21,045 nt of DNA from CAZSPL01 sp964608735 (lineage in GTDB: Bacteria; JAJVIF01; JAPKYR01; CAZSPL01): NCBI GenBank assembly GCA_964608735.1, contig CAZSPL010000041.1:1-21045 (forward strand), in the 5' to 3' direction. The notes below the pieces were generated by a model that was not told the origin of the DNA, searched no databases, and saw nothing but the letters and a program-made list of their open reading frames with translations. How positions within the stretch are numbered: the stretch's first letter is position 1; the number at the start of each line of letters is the position of its first letter. The position numbers and the translations under genes are program-made. Below, in pieces: positions 14,809-21,045 of the stretch.

Positions 14809-15864
14809 ATGGGACCTGTGCTGTTAAAAAGCGGACTGAAGATAGCCGTCATCGCGCTTGGCGGAAACGCCATCCTGCGCAAGGGACAGCCCGCGTCGCC
14901 CGATGTGCAGCTCGAAAATCTCCGCGATGCGATCCACAACCTCGAAGCCACGCTCGAACGTTACTCCTCCTTCGCACTCACCCACGGCAACGGCCCGCAG
15001 GTGGGTAACGACCTTATACGCAGCGCGTCCGCCGCCGACAACGAAGACCTCCCCGAACTCGACCTCGTCGACTGCGTGGCGAACACCCAGGGACGAATCG
15101 GCCACTGGATAATCCACGAGATAAAGCGCAACCCGGCGTATGCCGAGCACAACGCCGCATGCGTGCTGACCCATGTCTATGTCGACAACGACACGTTCAC
15201 CGATGATGAATACACCAAGTATGTCGGCCCGTGGCGCCCCAATACGGCGGAGATGAGAGCGTCACTCGACGCGAGGCGCATCAAGTATAAATCCCCCGCC
15301 GGTTCCGAGGATTTCATCAGGCGCGTGGTGCCGTCGCCGATGCCCTACGCCATCGAGGAAATCGACATCATCAACCGGATGCTCAGCCGCGGCGTGATAA
15401 CCATATGCTGCGGCGGCGGTGGTATCCCGGTCTACGACCCCGGCTATGCGGGCAACCTCGACGGCGTGTCATCCCGTGGCGGGCGGTTCTGCCGCTCCGA
15501 AGTGGTCATCGACAAGGACAGGGCATCATCGATACTCGCCGTGTCGCTTATCGAGCACAACCCGGCCATCGACGTGGAGTTCATCATACTTGCCGACATC
15601 AAGGGGCTCTACCGCAATGCCGGGCTGAAGGATGAGGATTTCATCCCGGAGATGAGCATCGAGGAACTTCATGAATTCATGGCGCGCACGGAGCTCGACC
15701 CGGGAAGCATCGGTCCGAAGCTCGAATCGATACACCGGTTCCTGCTGCAGGGGGGGAAGCATGCATGGTTCGGTCCGCTGCATGACTTCAGCTCGATATT
15801 CGACCCGGCGGCGCGCGTCGGCACGCATTTCTATAACACGGGACAGATGGAAATGTTTGCGTAG
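14809..15864 (+). CDS. arcC: Carbamate kinase (ArcC-like)
   Basis: The enzyme interconverts carbamoyl phosphate plus ADP and carbamate plus ATP; with ornithine carbamoyltransferase next door it can make ATP from citrulline or channel carbamoyl phosphate. From ATG 14809 (GGGGAGAAG at 14791-14799) the protein has 351 residues, slightly longer than the usual 310. An in-frame GTG at 14764 would add 15 residues. Amino-acid-kinase motifs are ALGGN (16-20), THGNGPQVG (58-66), CCGGGGIPV (200-208), VIDKDRASSILA (233-244) and PGSIGPKLES (298-307). The C-terminal stretch past residue 320 is family-atypical in length. It is followed after about 100 bases by argF, which has its own promoter-like site. Confidence 0.88.
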   Translation: MGPVLLKSGLKIAVIALGGNAILRKGQPASPDVQLENLRDAIHNLEATLERYSSFALTHGNGPQVGNDLIRSASAADNEDLPELDLVDCVANTQGRIGHWIIHEIKRNPAYAEHNAACVLTHVYVDNDTFTDDEYTKYVGPWRPNTAEMRASLDARRIKYKSPAGSEDFIRRVVPSPMPYAIEEIDIINRMLSRGVITICCGGGGIPVYDPGYAGNLDGVSSRGGRFCRSEVVIDKDRASSILAVSLIEHNPAIDVEFIILADIKGLYRNAGLKDEDFIPEMSIEELHEFMARTELDPGSIGPKLESIHRFLLQGGKHAWFGPLHDFSSIFDPAARVGTHFYNTGQMEMFA

Positions 15865-15894
15865 CACTCCTCGTGCGGGCGTCTCGCCTGCATG

Positions 15895-15903
15895 TGGTAC
15901 AAT
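15895..15903 (+). promoter_or_regulatory. Extended -10 promoter element upstream of argF
   Basis: TGGTACAAT fits an extended -10 (TGnTAnAAT). No clear -35 is present, which extended -10 promoters tolerate. It lies about 63 bases before the argF start and directly after a GCGGGCGTCTCGCCTGCAT repeat copy. It suggests argF can be transcribed independently of the kinase gene. Confidence 0.45.
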
Positions 15904-15965
15904 ACGAGCCGCTTGCCCGGCATGGAAAGAGCAACGCCGGGAAACACGATTACGGAGCGTGATAC

Positions 15966-16916
15966 ATGAATCTGGTAACCCTCAAGGACCTTACACCCGA
16001 TGAAATACGCCACATCATCGAGCGCGCGATAAGTATAAAGAAGCTCATGAAGAGCAACCCGTTGGGCTACATGAGCGAATACGGCGACATCCTCAAGAAC
16101 AGGACGCTGCTGATGATTTTCGAGAAGCCGTCGCTTCGCACGCGGCTGAGCTTCGAAGTCGCGATGAACCAGTTCGGCGGAAGCGCGATATTCTACAGCA
16201 CCGAAGGCTCATACCTCGGCACGAAGGAGACGATGTACGACACGGCGAAGACTGCATCGCGTTTCGCCGACATCATCATGGCGCGGCTGTTCAAACATAA
16301 GTCGATGGAAGAACTCGCCAAACATGCGGAAGTGCCGGTGATAAACGGCATGACCGACTTCAATCACCCGTGCCAGGCGATGGGCGATCTCATGACGATA
16401 CTCGAAAAGCGTGGGCGCCTCGAAGGGATAAAAGTGGCGTATGTGGGCGATGGCTGCAACAACGTCACGCACTCGCTTCTCTACGGCTGCTCGATGATGG
16501 GTATAGATATAAGCATCGGCTCGCCCGAGGGGGATGAATATTCGCCGCTCGCGTCGGTCCTGAAGGAAGCGGGCAAATTCGCCTCGGAGACCGGTGCGAA
16601 GATAGAAATGTATCATACGGCTGAAGAAGCCGTGAAGGGCGCGGATATTGTCTACACCGATTCGTGGATGAGTTTCCATATTCCGAAGGACAAGGAAGCA
16701 GAGCGTGTGCGCATATTCGAGCCGTTCAGGGTCACGCGCGAGTTGATGACGAAAGCCGAGGCGGGGGCGAATTTCATGCACTGCCTTCCCGCATGGCGCG
16801 AGCACGAGCAGACGGCGGATGTCATCGACGGGCCGCAGTCGATTGTGTTCGACCAGGCGGAGAACAGGCTTCACGCGCAGAAGACGATCATCCTCAAGCT
16901 TCTCGGAAAACTGTGA
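15966..16916 (+). CDS. argF: Ornithine carbamoyltransferase
   Basis: Transfers the carbamoyl group from carbamoyl phosphate to ornithine to make citrulline; the reverse is used in the arginine deiminase pathway. It is a 316-residue protein of typical length. The carbamoyl-phosphate loop is SLRTR (56-60, often STRTR), with HPCQ (134-137). Ornithine-binding DSWMS (232-236) and the catalytic HCLPA (272-276) are present. A GGAG-type site (GGAGCG) lies 9 bases before ATG 15966. Together with the adjacent carbamate kinase this suggests catabolic or bidirectional use, but arcA (arginine deiminase) and the arginine biosynthetic genes are not in the window, so the direction is undecided. A terminator follows the gene. 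Confidence 0.93.
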   Translation: MNLVTLKDLTPDEIRHIIERAISIKKLMKSNPLGYMSEYGDILKNRTLLMIFEKPSLRTRLSFEVAMNQFGGSAIFYSTEGSYLGTKETMYDTAKTASRFADIIMARLFKHKSMEELAKHAEVPVINGMTDFNHPCQAMGDLMTILEKRGRLEGIKVAYVGDGCNNVTHSLLYGCSMMGIDISIGSPEGDEYSPLASVLKEAGKFASETGAKIEMYHTAEEAVKGADIVYTDSWMSFHIPKDKEAERVRIFEPFRVTRELMTKAEAGANFMHCLPAWREHEQTADVIDGPQSIVFDQAENRLHAQKTIILKLLGKL

Positions 16917-16947
16917 TCCACGGGATGAGATTTGCTGGAAAACAAAA

Positions 16948-16970
16948 GCCCCGGCTCGATGAGCCGGGGT
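16948..16970 (-). terminator. Bidirectional intrinsic terminator between argF and the lipoprotein
   Basis: A 9-bp stem CCCCGGCTC with GAGCCGGGG (16949-16957 with 16961-16969) has loop GAT. On the minus strand it is followed by GCTTTTGTTTT, a good U-rich tail; on the plus strand it is followed by TTCTAAATTT. It can serve both convergent genes. Confidence 0.82.
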
Positions 16971-16996
16971 TCTAAATTTCAGCATTGGAAATCCTT

Positions 16997-17497
16997 CTAT
17001 TCGCCCTTATCCCCTTTCGGCATGTCGGGTATACCCGGCAACCCGAAACCGCCCGGTGCTCCCTTCATCATTTCATCCACCTTTTCCAACTGTTTGATTG
17101 CGTCGGAAATCGACATGCCCGCTGTGATCATATCGTTGATAAGCCATTTCCCGCCTGTTTTCGCGAGAACGAAGGTGATCGTAACCTCATCGATAACCGC
17201 ATTGACCTTGGCGGTATCCCCTTCAATGCTCTCGTCCTCGACCTTTACTATGGTCGCCTTCGTGAATTCATCGGCGACGGTCTTTTCATTGCCCGCCTTC
17301 TTGCTCATCTCATCCATCTTCGCCCACATTGTCAGCATATCGCTCGTACACAACGATTTCATCTTCGCCATGTCGCCCGCCTTGCCCGCGGCGATGAACT
17401 CATCGACGGTCCCCTTCGGGCTTCCTCCGCCGCACCCGGCAAAGATCAGGAAGGCGAGAATGACGAACATAAACAAAACGCGATTCGCTTTCATCAT
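16997..17497 (-). CDS. Small lipoprotein, DUF4878-like
   Basis: The start is ATG 17497-17495, with GGAGG (17507-17503) spaced by 5 bases; the ORF runs further upstream but that part lacks a ribosome site. The 166-residue protein begins with a signal peptide (VLFMFVILAFLIFAGC) and Cys22 as lipid anchor. The mature part (about 28-140) has the DUF4878 pattern: a short alpha region (TVDEFIAAGKAGDMAKMKSLCT) followed by strands ending TFVLAKTGGKWLINDM, as in small NTF2-like lipoproteins. The C-terminus is Gly/Pro-rich (GAPGGFGLPGIPDMPKG). Its function is unknown. It probably ends at the terminator at 16948-16970. Confidence 0.8.
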   Translation of the reverse strand: MMKANRVLFMFVILAFLIFAGCGGGSPKGTVDEFIAAGKAGDMAKMKSLCTSDMLTMWAKMDEMSKKAGNEKTVADEFTKATIVKVEDESIEGDTAKVNAVIDEVTITFVLAKTGGKWLINDMITAGMSISDAIKQLEKVDEMMKGAPGGFGLPGIPDMPKGDKGE

Positions 17498-17604
17498 GGC
17501 ATCCTCCGATGTTTTATTGTTCAGTTGTCCGAGAACTCCACTATAGCGCATTTGAGTGGGAAAAAATAGTCGTTTGAATATTTCGGGCCGCGACGCCCCG
17601 GAGT

Positions 17605-17988
17605 TTATAAGGATTCGAGGACCGCGACGGCGGCGGCGAAGCCTTTCTCGTGCGTGATGCTTATGATGATGTTCGTGATCCCGAGCGAGTCGGCGATTTC
17701 CTTCGCCTGGCCGCTGAGCACGGCTTCGGGACGCTTCATCCCCCCGCCGGCGATTTCTATCTGCCTGAAATGCACTTCCTGGAACAACCCCGAGCCGAGC
17801 GCTTTCATAACGGCTTCCTTCGCGGCGAATCGTCCCGCGAGCATCTCATCGCACTTGCGCGACGCGAGGCACACCTTGATCTCGGAATCGGTGAACGCCT
17901 TGGACAGGCCGTCTTTGCCGAATTTCACGCGAAGCCGGGCGATGCGCTGTATCTCGACAAGGTCAATGCCCACTCCGGCGACCGGCAT
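17605..17988 (-). CDS. acpS: Holo-[acyl-carrier-protein] synthase
   Basis: AcpS transfers 4'-phosphopantetheine from CoA to apo-ACP for fatty acid synthesis. The start at ATG 17988 lies two bases after the TrkA-like stop, with GAGGTG upstream inside that gene; a longer ORF start would overlap it extensively. The protein has 127 residues, the normal size. Magnesium-binding residues are Asp9 (GVGIDLVEI) and Glu58 (GRFAAKEAVMKALG), and ISITHEKG is the third family motif. It is cotranscribed with the upstream potassium regulator by overlap and spacing. Confidence 0.93.
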   Translation of the reverse strand: MPVAGVGIDLVEIQRIARLRVKFGKDGLSKAFTDSEIKVCLASRKCDEMLAGRFAAKEAVMKALGSGLFQEVHFRQIEIAGGGMKRPEAVLSGQAKEIADSLGITNIIISITHEKGFAAAVAVLESL

Positions 17989-17990
17989 CG

Positions 17991-18638
17991 TTACACCTCT
18001 TGCAATTTCCCGACGACTTCCGACTGCCCCGCGAGCAGCAGGCAATCCCCCTCATATATCTTGTCATCCGGTCCGGCGAGAGGGGTGGTCTTGTTGCGCC
18101 GCTGTATCGCGAGAACTATCACGTTGAATTTCTTGCGGAAATCTATCTCCCTTAACGTCTTGCCTGAATATTTAGGGCCCACCTTGACGCGCGCGACGGA
18201 GTATCCTTCGAGCAGTTCGATGATGTCGATTATCCCAGGGCTGTGAAGAATGCCGGCGAGCCGCAGCGCGGTGTCGCGCTCGGTCATGAAAATGTCGTTT
18301 ATCCCGAGCCTTTGAAGTATGCGCTCCTGTACCGGGGTCTCCGCGCGCGCCCAGATGTCCTTCACGCCGAGGTCGATGAGGTTCTGTACGGTGAGGATAT
18401 TCGGCTCGATGTGATCGCCGATGGCGACGATGACGGTGTCGACATTCGTCACGCCGACGCTCTGCAACGCCTTGGCGTCGGTGGTATCGAGGATATAAAG
18501 CTCAGTGAATTTGTCCTTCAGCTTCTCGATTATCCCCGGGTCGATGTCTATGCCTATCACGGTATGGCCGAGGGAATTGAGTTCCTGCGCGAGCGTCTGC
18601 CCGAACTGCCCCATGCCGATTATGCAGAAATCACGCAT
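17991..18638 (-). CDS. trkA: Potassium uptake regulator, TrkA/KtrA type (RCK domain)
   Basis: Cytosolic nucleotide-gated subunit of a Trk/Ktr potassium channel. ATG 18638 gives the normal start MRDFCIIGMGQFG; the ORF start 27 bases earlier is not needed, and GGAG lies just before the chosen start. The 215-residue protein has an RCK_N Rossmann domain with GxGxxG (8-13) and an acidic residue at the end of strand 2 (Asp31). It then has an RCK_C domain (about 140-215: GYSVARVKVGPKYSGKTLREID...DKIYEGDCLLLAG). This single-copy KtrA size contrasts with the double TrkA of E. coli. The membrane partner ktrB/trkH is not visible. Confidence 0.92.
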   Translation of the reverse strand: MRDFCIIGMGQFGQTLAQELNSLGHTVIGIDIDPGIIEKLKDKFTELYILDTTDAKALQSVGVTNVDTVIVAIGDHIEPNILTVQNLIDLGVKDIWARAETPVQERILQRLGINDIFMTERDTALRLAGILHSPGIIDIIELLEGYSVARVKVGPKYSGKTLREIDFRKKFNVIVLAIQRRNKTTPLAGPDDKIYEGDCLLLAGQSEVVGKLQEV

Positions 18639-18664
18639 CGTATGCTCCAGTGTCAGCGTATCCA

Positions 18665-18693
18665 ATTATAACCGTTCCGGGAGGAAATGTCTT
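18665..18693 (-). promoter_or_regulatory. Promoter for trkA-acpS
   Basis: On the minus strand AAGACA (18693-18688) is followed after exactly 17 bases by TATAAT (18670-18665). The predicted leader before the trkA start is about 20 bases. This is the best sigma70-type promoter in the window. Confidence 0.65.
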
Positions 18694-18734
18694 AGGCGCG
18701 GCGCCGGTATGACATCGCGATCCTGTCGCGGGCT

Positions 18735-18760
18735 AAAAAAAATCCGGCTTTTCAGCCGGA
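18735..18760 (-). terminator. Intrinsic terminator of the endonuclease IV gene
   Basis: A 7-bp stem TCCGGCT with AGCCGGA (18743-18749 with 18754-18760, loop TTTC) is followed on the minus strand by eight T. It lies about 30 bases after the stop of the fusion gene and separates it from trkA. Confidence 0.9.
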
Positions 18761-18791
18761 ATAAAAACAAAATTCGGTTTCACGAAGCGTT

Positions 18792-19946
18792 CTACTTCTT
18801 GCGCGCGACGCGCCTGGTTGTAGTCTTCTTCGCGACAACCTTCTTGGCCGCCGGCTTCCTGGCGGTCACTTTCTTCTTGGCGACCTTCTTCTTGGGGGCC
18901 GCTTTCTTCACGACTTTCTTCTTCACGACTTTCTTGGCGACTTTCTTCTTGGGGGCCGCCTTCTTCACGACTTTCTTCTTCACGACCTTCTTGGCCGCGA
19001 CTTTCTTCTTCACGACCTTCTTGGCCGTGGCCTTCTTGGCTGTTACTCTCTTTGCAGCGGTTTTCTTTGCGCCGCCGCATCCTGTTTTCTTCTTAGCTGC
19101 TTGCATGTGTTCAAGCCTCCTGAGGGTTAAAAGGTTTTGTCTATCCCAATCGCCCTCCTTGGGTGTCTCGAGACACCCCGCTAAACCGTCGAAACGCCCG
19201 TCATTGAGTATATATTCAAACGGCTTACTGCCGATGTACCCATGCCCTATGTGTTCATGCCGGTCAACCCGCGAACCGAGATCTTTCTTACTGTCGTTCA
19301 GGTGGAATGCCCCGAGTTTTTCGAGGCCGATGTAGCGGTCGAATTCCTCCCAGGTATTTTCATACCCCTCTTCGGTTCGCAGTTCATATCCGGCGGCGAA
19401 GGCATGGCTTGTGTCGAAACAAACCCCCATACGCTCGGGGCGGTCGACCATCGAGATGATTTCACCGAGATGCTCAAACCGCCAACCTACACTCGTCCCC
19501 TGCCCAGCTGTGTTCTCCAACAATAGTGTTACGTTGTAATCCGCATGCGTTTCGATGGCACGGTTCAGTGCCTGGGCGATACGTTCTACACATTTCTCTT
19601 CACCGCTCCCCATGTGGGAGCCCGGATGAAAGACGAGGAACTGTATGTCAAGGAGCTCCGCGCGTTCTGTTTCCTCTATGAACGCGTCTAAACTTATCTT
19701 ACTTAATATCGATTCGGGCGAACCCAAATTTATCAGGTATGAATCGTGCGCGAGGATGGTTGTTATCCCGAGGCGCTCGCGTTCCGATCTGAACAACGCG
19801 ATGCTTTCCCCGGTGAGAGGCTTCGCTTTCCACTGGTTCTGGTTTCGGGTAAAGATCTGCAGCGCCCTGCATTCCAGCAAAGCGGCTTCTGATAAGGCTT
19901 TGTGAAGGCCGCCACTTATCGAGAAATGTGCGCCGAGATTCAGCAC
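18792..19946 (-). CDS. nfo: Endonuclease IV with histone-H1-like Lys/Ala-rich tail
   Basis: Endonuclease IV cuts the DNA backbone 5' to abasic sites in base-excision repair. Residues 1-282 are a complete enzyme of normal length. The three-metal site residues are all present: His67, His107, Glu144, Asp178, His181 (FDTSH), His215, Asp228, His230 and Glu260 (LETP). Residues about 284-384 are an added tail of Lys, Val and Ala repeats like bacterial H1-type nucleoid proteins, including a 19-residue unit repeated in tandem. The start is GTG 19946; no upstream start is in frame, and GGAGG is 16 bases away, so the start signal is weak. Met281 has its own AGGAGG, so a separate tail protein may also be made. 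The gene ends at a strong terminator. Confidence 0.9.
   Translation of the reverse strand: MLNLGAHFSISGGLHKALSEAALLECRALQIFTRNQNQWKAKPLTGESIALFRSERERLGITTILAHDSYLINLGSPESILSKISLDAFIEETERAELLDIQFLVFHPGSHMGSGEEKCVERIAQALNRAIETHADYNVTLLLENTAGQGTSVGWRFEHLGEIISMVDRPERMGVCFDTSHAFAAGYELRTEEGYENTWEEFDRYIGLEKLGAFHLNDSKKDLGSRVDRHEHIGHGYIGSKPFEYILNDGRFDGLAGCLETPKEGDWDRQNLLTLRRLEHMQAAKKKTGCGGAKKTAAKRVTAKKATAKKVVKKKVAAKKVVKKKVVKKAAPKKKVAKKVVKKKVVKKAAPKKKVAKKKVTARKPAAKKVVAKKTTTRRVARKK
18873..18986 (-). repeat. 57-bp tandem duplication coding the histone-like tail
   Basis: Two adjacent 57-bp units (18930-18986 and 18873-18929) each encode VVKKKVVKKAAPKKKVAKK with only a few silent base differences. Shorter K-rich subrepeats flank them, so the tail length may vary between strains. 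Confidence 0.9.
19104..19121 (-). promoter_or_regulatory. Internal ribosome binding site and start in nfo
   Basis: On the minus strand AGGAGG (19121-19116) is followed after 9 bases by ATG (19106-19104), codon 281. Translation from here would give a 104-residue Lys/Ala-rich protein, an H1-like protein of standalone size, in the same frame as the fusion. The Shine-Dalgarno match is better than that of the main start. Whether it is used is not known. Confidence 0.5.
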
Positions 19947-20092
19947 TTGTTTTCAATTCCATCCTCCGCGTGATATTTTAATTGAAAAGCCACGCAAGTT
20001 ACAGCCTTTTCATAAAGTTTTGGAAAAAATATGTTTTTCCGTCTTCACGCACTAAAACCTTAGATGCGCTGTAACCGGCTTATAATAGGGGA

Positions 20093-20283
20093 TACAGAAC
20101 ATTCGCGAAAAAATCCACCATGGAATAATTTTCGCGAAAGTTGAAAAAATCCGCGCGCGTGAAAAAATATTTTCACCTTTTCGCATGCATGAAAAGGAGT
20201 GAAAAAAATGATTCCTCGGTTTGGAATGCGCCGCATCCTGTAACCCGCACCAACAAAGGGTTTGCGGGCGTCACGATTTTTTC
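20093..20283 (+). ncRNA. Candidate structured small RNA or leader (weak)
   Basis: TATAAT at 20081-20086 (with TTAGAT 15 bases upstream) is followed by a row of inverted repeats. They are TTCGCGAAAA/TTTTCGCGAA (20102-20111 with 20129-20138), GTGAAAA/TTTTCAC (20159-20165 with 20170-20176), TTTTC/GAAAA (20178-20182 with 20191-20195) and CCCGCA/TGCGGG (20244-20249 with 20263-20268), then six T's at 20277-20282. A tiny ORF (20208-20243, MIPRFGMRRIL) has AAGGAG at 20194-20199. The minus strand could instead use ATTCC/GGAAT plus T7 near 20202-20228 as terminator of the cyclotransferase gene. It is AT-richer than its surroundings. Confidence 0.3.
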
Positions 20284-20307
20284 ATTTTGCGAATGGAAGA
20301 TGTCGCG

Positions 20308-20757
20308 CTATTCGATATATTCCGCGGCGCTCACTTCGGGCGGCGGTACGATTTCGAAATCGAAGAAACCCCGGATGATTATCTCGAGGTAGGCGAGCGT
20401 CGGTTTGCCGATTTTTCTTTTGCCGGTCATGCGATAGAGCCACGCCTCGACCTTCTCGCCCGACGGGATCAGCACACTCGCCTTCTCGCGCAGGTAGAAA
20501 TCGGGATGCCCCTCGAAGCCGTCGAGCAGCTCGATGTCCGGCGGCGTCATCCTGTAGAGCCCGCCCTGGACATACCATTCATTGTCGGGGCGCACATCCG
20601 CGACCGGGCCGCCGCGCGTTTCACTGAAGCCGGCGAAGACGAGCTTGTAGCCGATAAGGCGCGCGGGAACGTACGGCACCGAGTGCGGGCATCGCTGCGC
20701 CATCTGCTCGTGGCTCAGGTTCGAGCCGTATGCGAAATACAAATCTTCGAATGCCAC
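20308..20757 (-). CDS. Gamma-glutamylcyclotransferase-like protein
   Basis: This 149-residue protein has the GGCT fold signature YFAYGSNLS at the N-terminus (substrate-binding loop) and LDGFEGHPDFYLRE around residue 78-91, where Glu82 is the expected catalytic acid. Family members release 5-oxoproline from gamma-glutamyl amino acids or gamma-glutamylamines; the exact substrate is not predictable here. The start is GTG 20757 with AGGA just upstream. No signal peptide is visible. It is a single gene between a hairpin-rich spacer and a gene-free end, and it may end in a weak hairpin-T7 terminator near 20210. Confidence 0.85.
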   Translation of the reverse strand: MAFEDLYFAYGSNLSHEQMAQRCPHSVPYVPARLIGYKLVFAGFSETRGGPVADVRPDNEWYVQGGLYRMTPPDIELLDGFEGHPDFYLREKASVLIPSGEKVEAWLYRMTGKRKIGKPTLAYLEIIIRGFFDFEIVPPPEVSAAEYIE

Positions 20758-21045
20758 GTTCCTATTTTACACAATCAGCCCGATAACGGAAGAACCGGGA
20801 GGCGGATTTTTCGATTGAATGCGCCGTCAGCACGGGCGTGAATAATTTTTTAAAAAACAGGATAAAATCGTCATGGTTTTTATCAAAACTCGAATATCGG
20901 CATCTTAAGAGTATAGGGAATATCGAAAGGCACAACACTCAGGTTACCCTTTGCGGGAACCCCCCACTACGGTGGGGGGTTTCGGCATTTTCGGCTGCTC
21001 CCAGCCCGGGATGTCCGGGATGTTTCGGGACACCCTTGTCCCGAA
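20758..21045. other. Gene-free window end with strong hairpins
   Basis: No ORF is convincing. A perfect 10-bp hairpin AACCCCCCAC/GTGGGGGGTT (20958-20967 with 20972-20981, loop TACG) is followed only by TTTCGG, so it is a weak terminator at best. TTCGGGACA/TGTCCCGAA (21024-21032 with 21037-21045) is another perfect 9-bp hairpin cut at the window edge. The first resembles the hairpins at 866-891 and 5502-5517 in its G/C-run arms. Confidence 0.7.

Noticed and set aside
18733..19080. Minus-strand ORF rich in Glu, Gln and Arg in another frame of the tail
   Set aside because: It is a frame-shadow of the Lys-coding repeat; the nfo frame has a proper domain and terminator.
18505..19335. 276-codon plus-strand ORF opposite nfo and trkA
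   Set aside because: It is the antisense of the Lys-rich tail (Phe/Leu/Ala-rich by complement) and crosses two real genes and a terminator.

Overview
The window is GC-rich bacterial DNA, probably from a metagenomic or draft assembly, because it contains two runs of N. FtsE/FtsX with a LytM-type peptidase, two exported lipoproteins and ordinary housekeeping enzymes point to a bacterium, most likely with a Gram-negative type envelope. The phylum cannot be assigned from the sequence alone. Spacers carry many short hairpin and dispersed repeats, as is common in large uncultivated-lineage genomes.

Region 1 (1-6350, all plus strand) looks like part of a tail or baseplate module from a prophage or other contractile or tail-like particle. 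It holds a partial beta-rich protein with an in-frame TGA near its 3' end, a protein with eight exact-length 14-residue repeats, a 780-residue baseplate-hub-like protein with an inserted carboxypeptidase-regulatory-like domain, a 353-residue structural protein, a 151-residue unknown protein, and a 110-residue membrane plus coiled-coil protein. No integrase, capsid, portal or terminase gene is visible. Two spacers in this region share a leader-like hairpin repeat. One of them contains a 100-N gap inside a dispersed repeat. A convergent lipoprotein gene (6357-7355, minus) closes the region. It has bacterial Ig-like folds and a motif also seen in the 353-residue protein.

Region 2 (about 7390-10950) starts with a repeat-bearing spacer. 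It continues with ftsE, ftsX (interrupted by a 10-N gap that looks artificial) and an EnvC-like coiled-coil M23 peptidase ending at a clear terminator. Together these are a cell-division ABC complex and its periplasmic hydrolase partner.

Region 3 (about 10990-14400) holds a two-subunit aconitase-superfamily hydro-lyase (LeuC/LeuD-like, with altered motifs), a membrane-anchored TPR protein translationally coupled to LeuD, and a convergent short MazG. A 298-bp MITE-like element with nested palindromes sits just upstream of mazG. Region 4 (14800-16970) is carbamate kinase and ornithine carbamoyltransferase, the carbamoyl-phosphate end of arginine/ornithine metabolism.

Region 5 (16997-20757, minus strand) holds a DUF4878-type lipoprotein, acpS, a TrkA/KtrA-type potassium regulator, endonuclease IV fused to a histone-H1-like Lys/Ala-rich tail with a possible internal translation start, and a gamma-glutamylcyclotransferase-like protein. 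A hairpin-rich, AT-richer spacer (19960-20300) may hold a small RNA. The last 290 bp are gene-free and end in strong hairpins.
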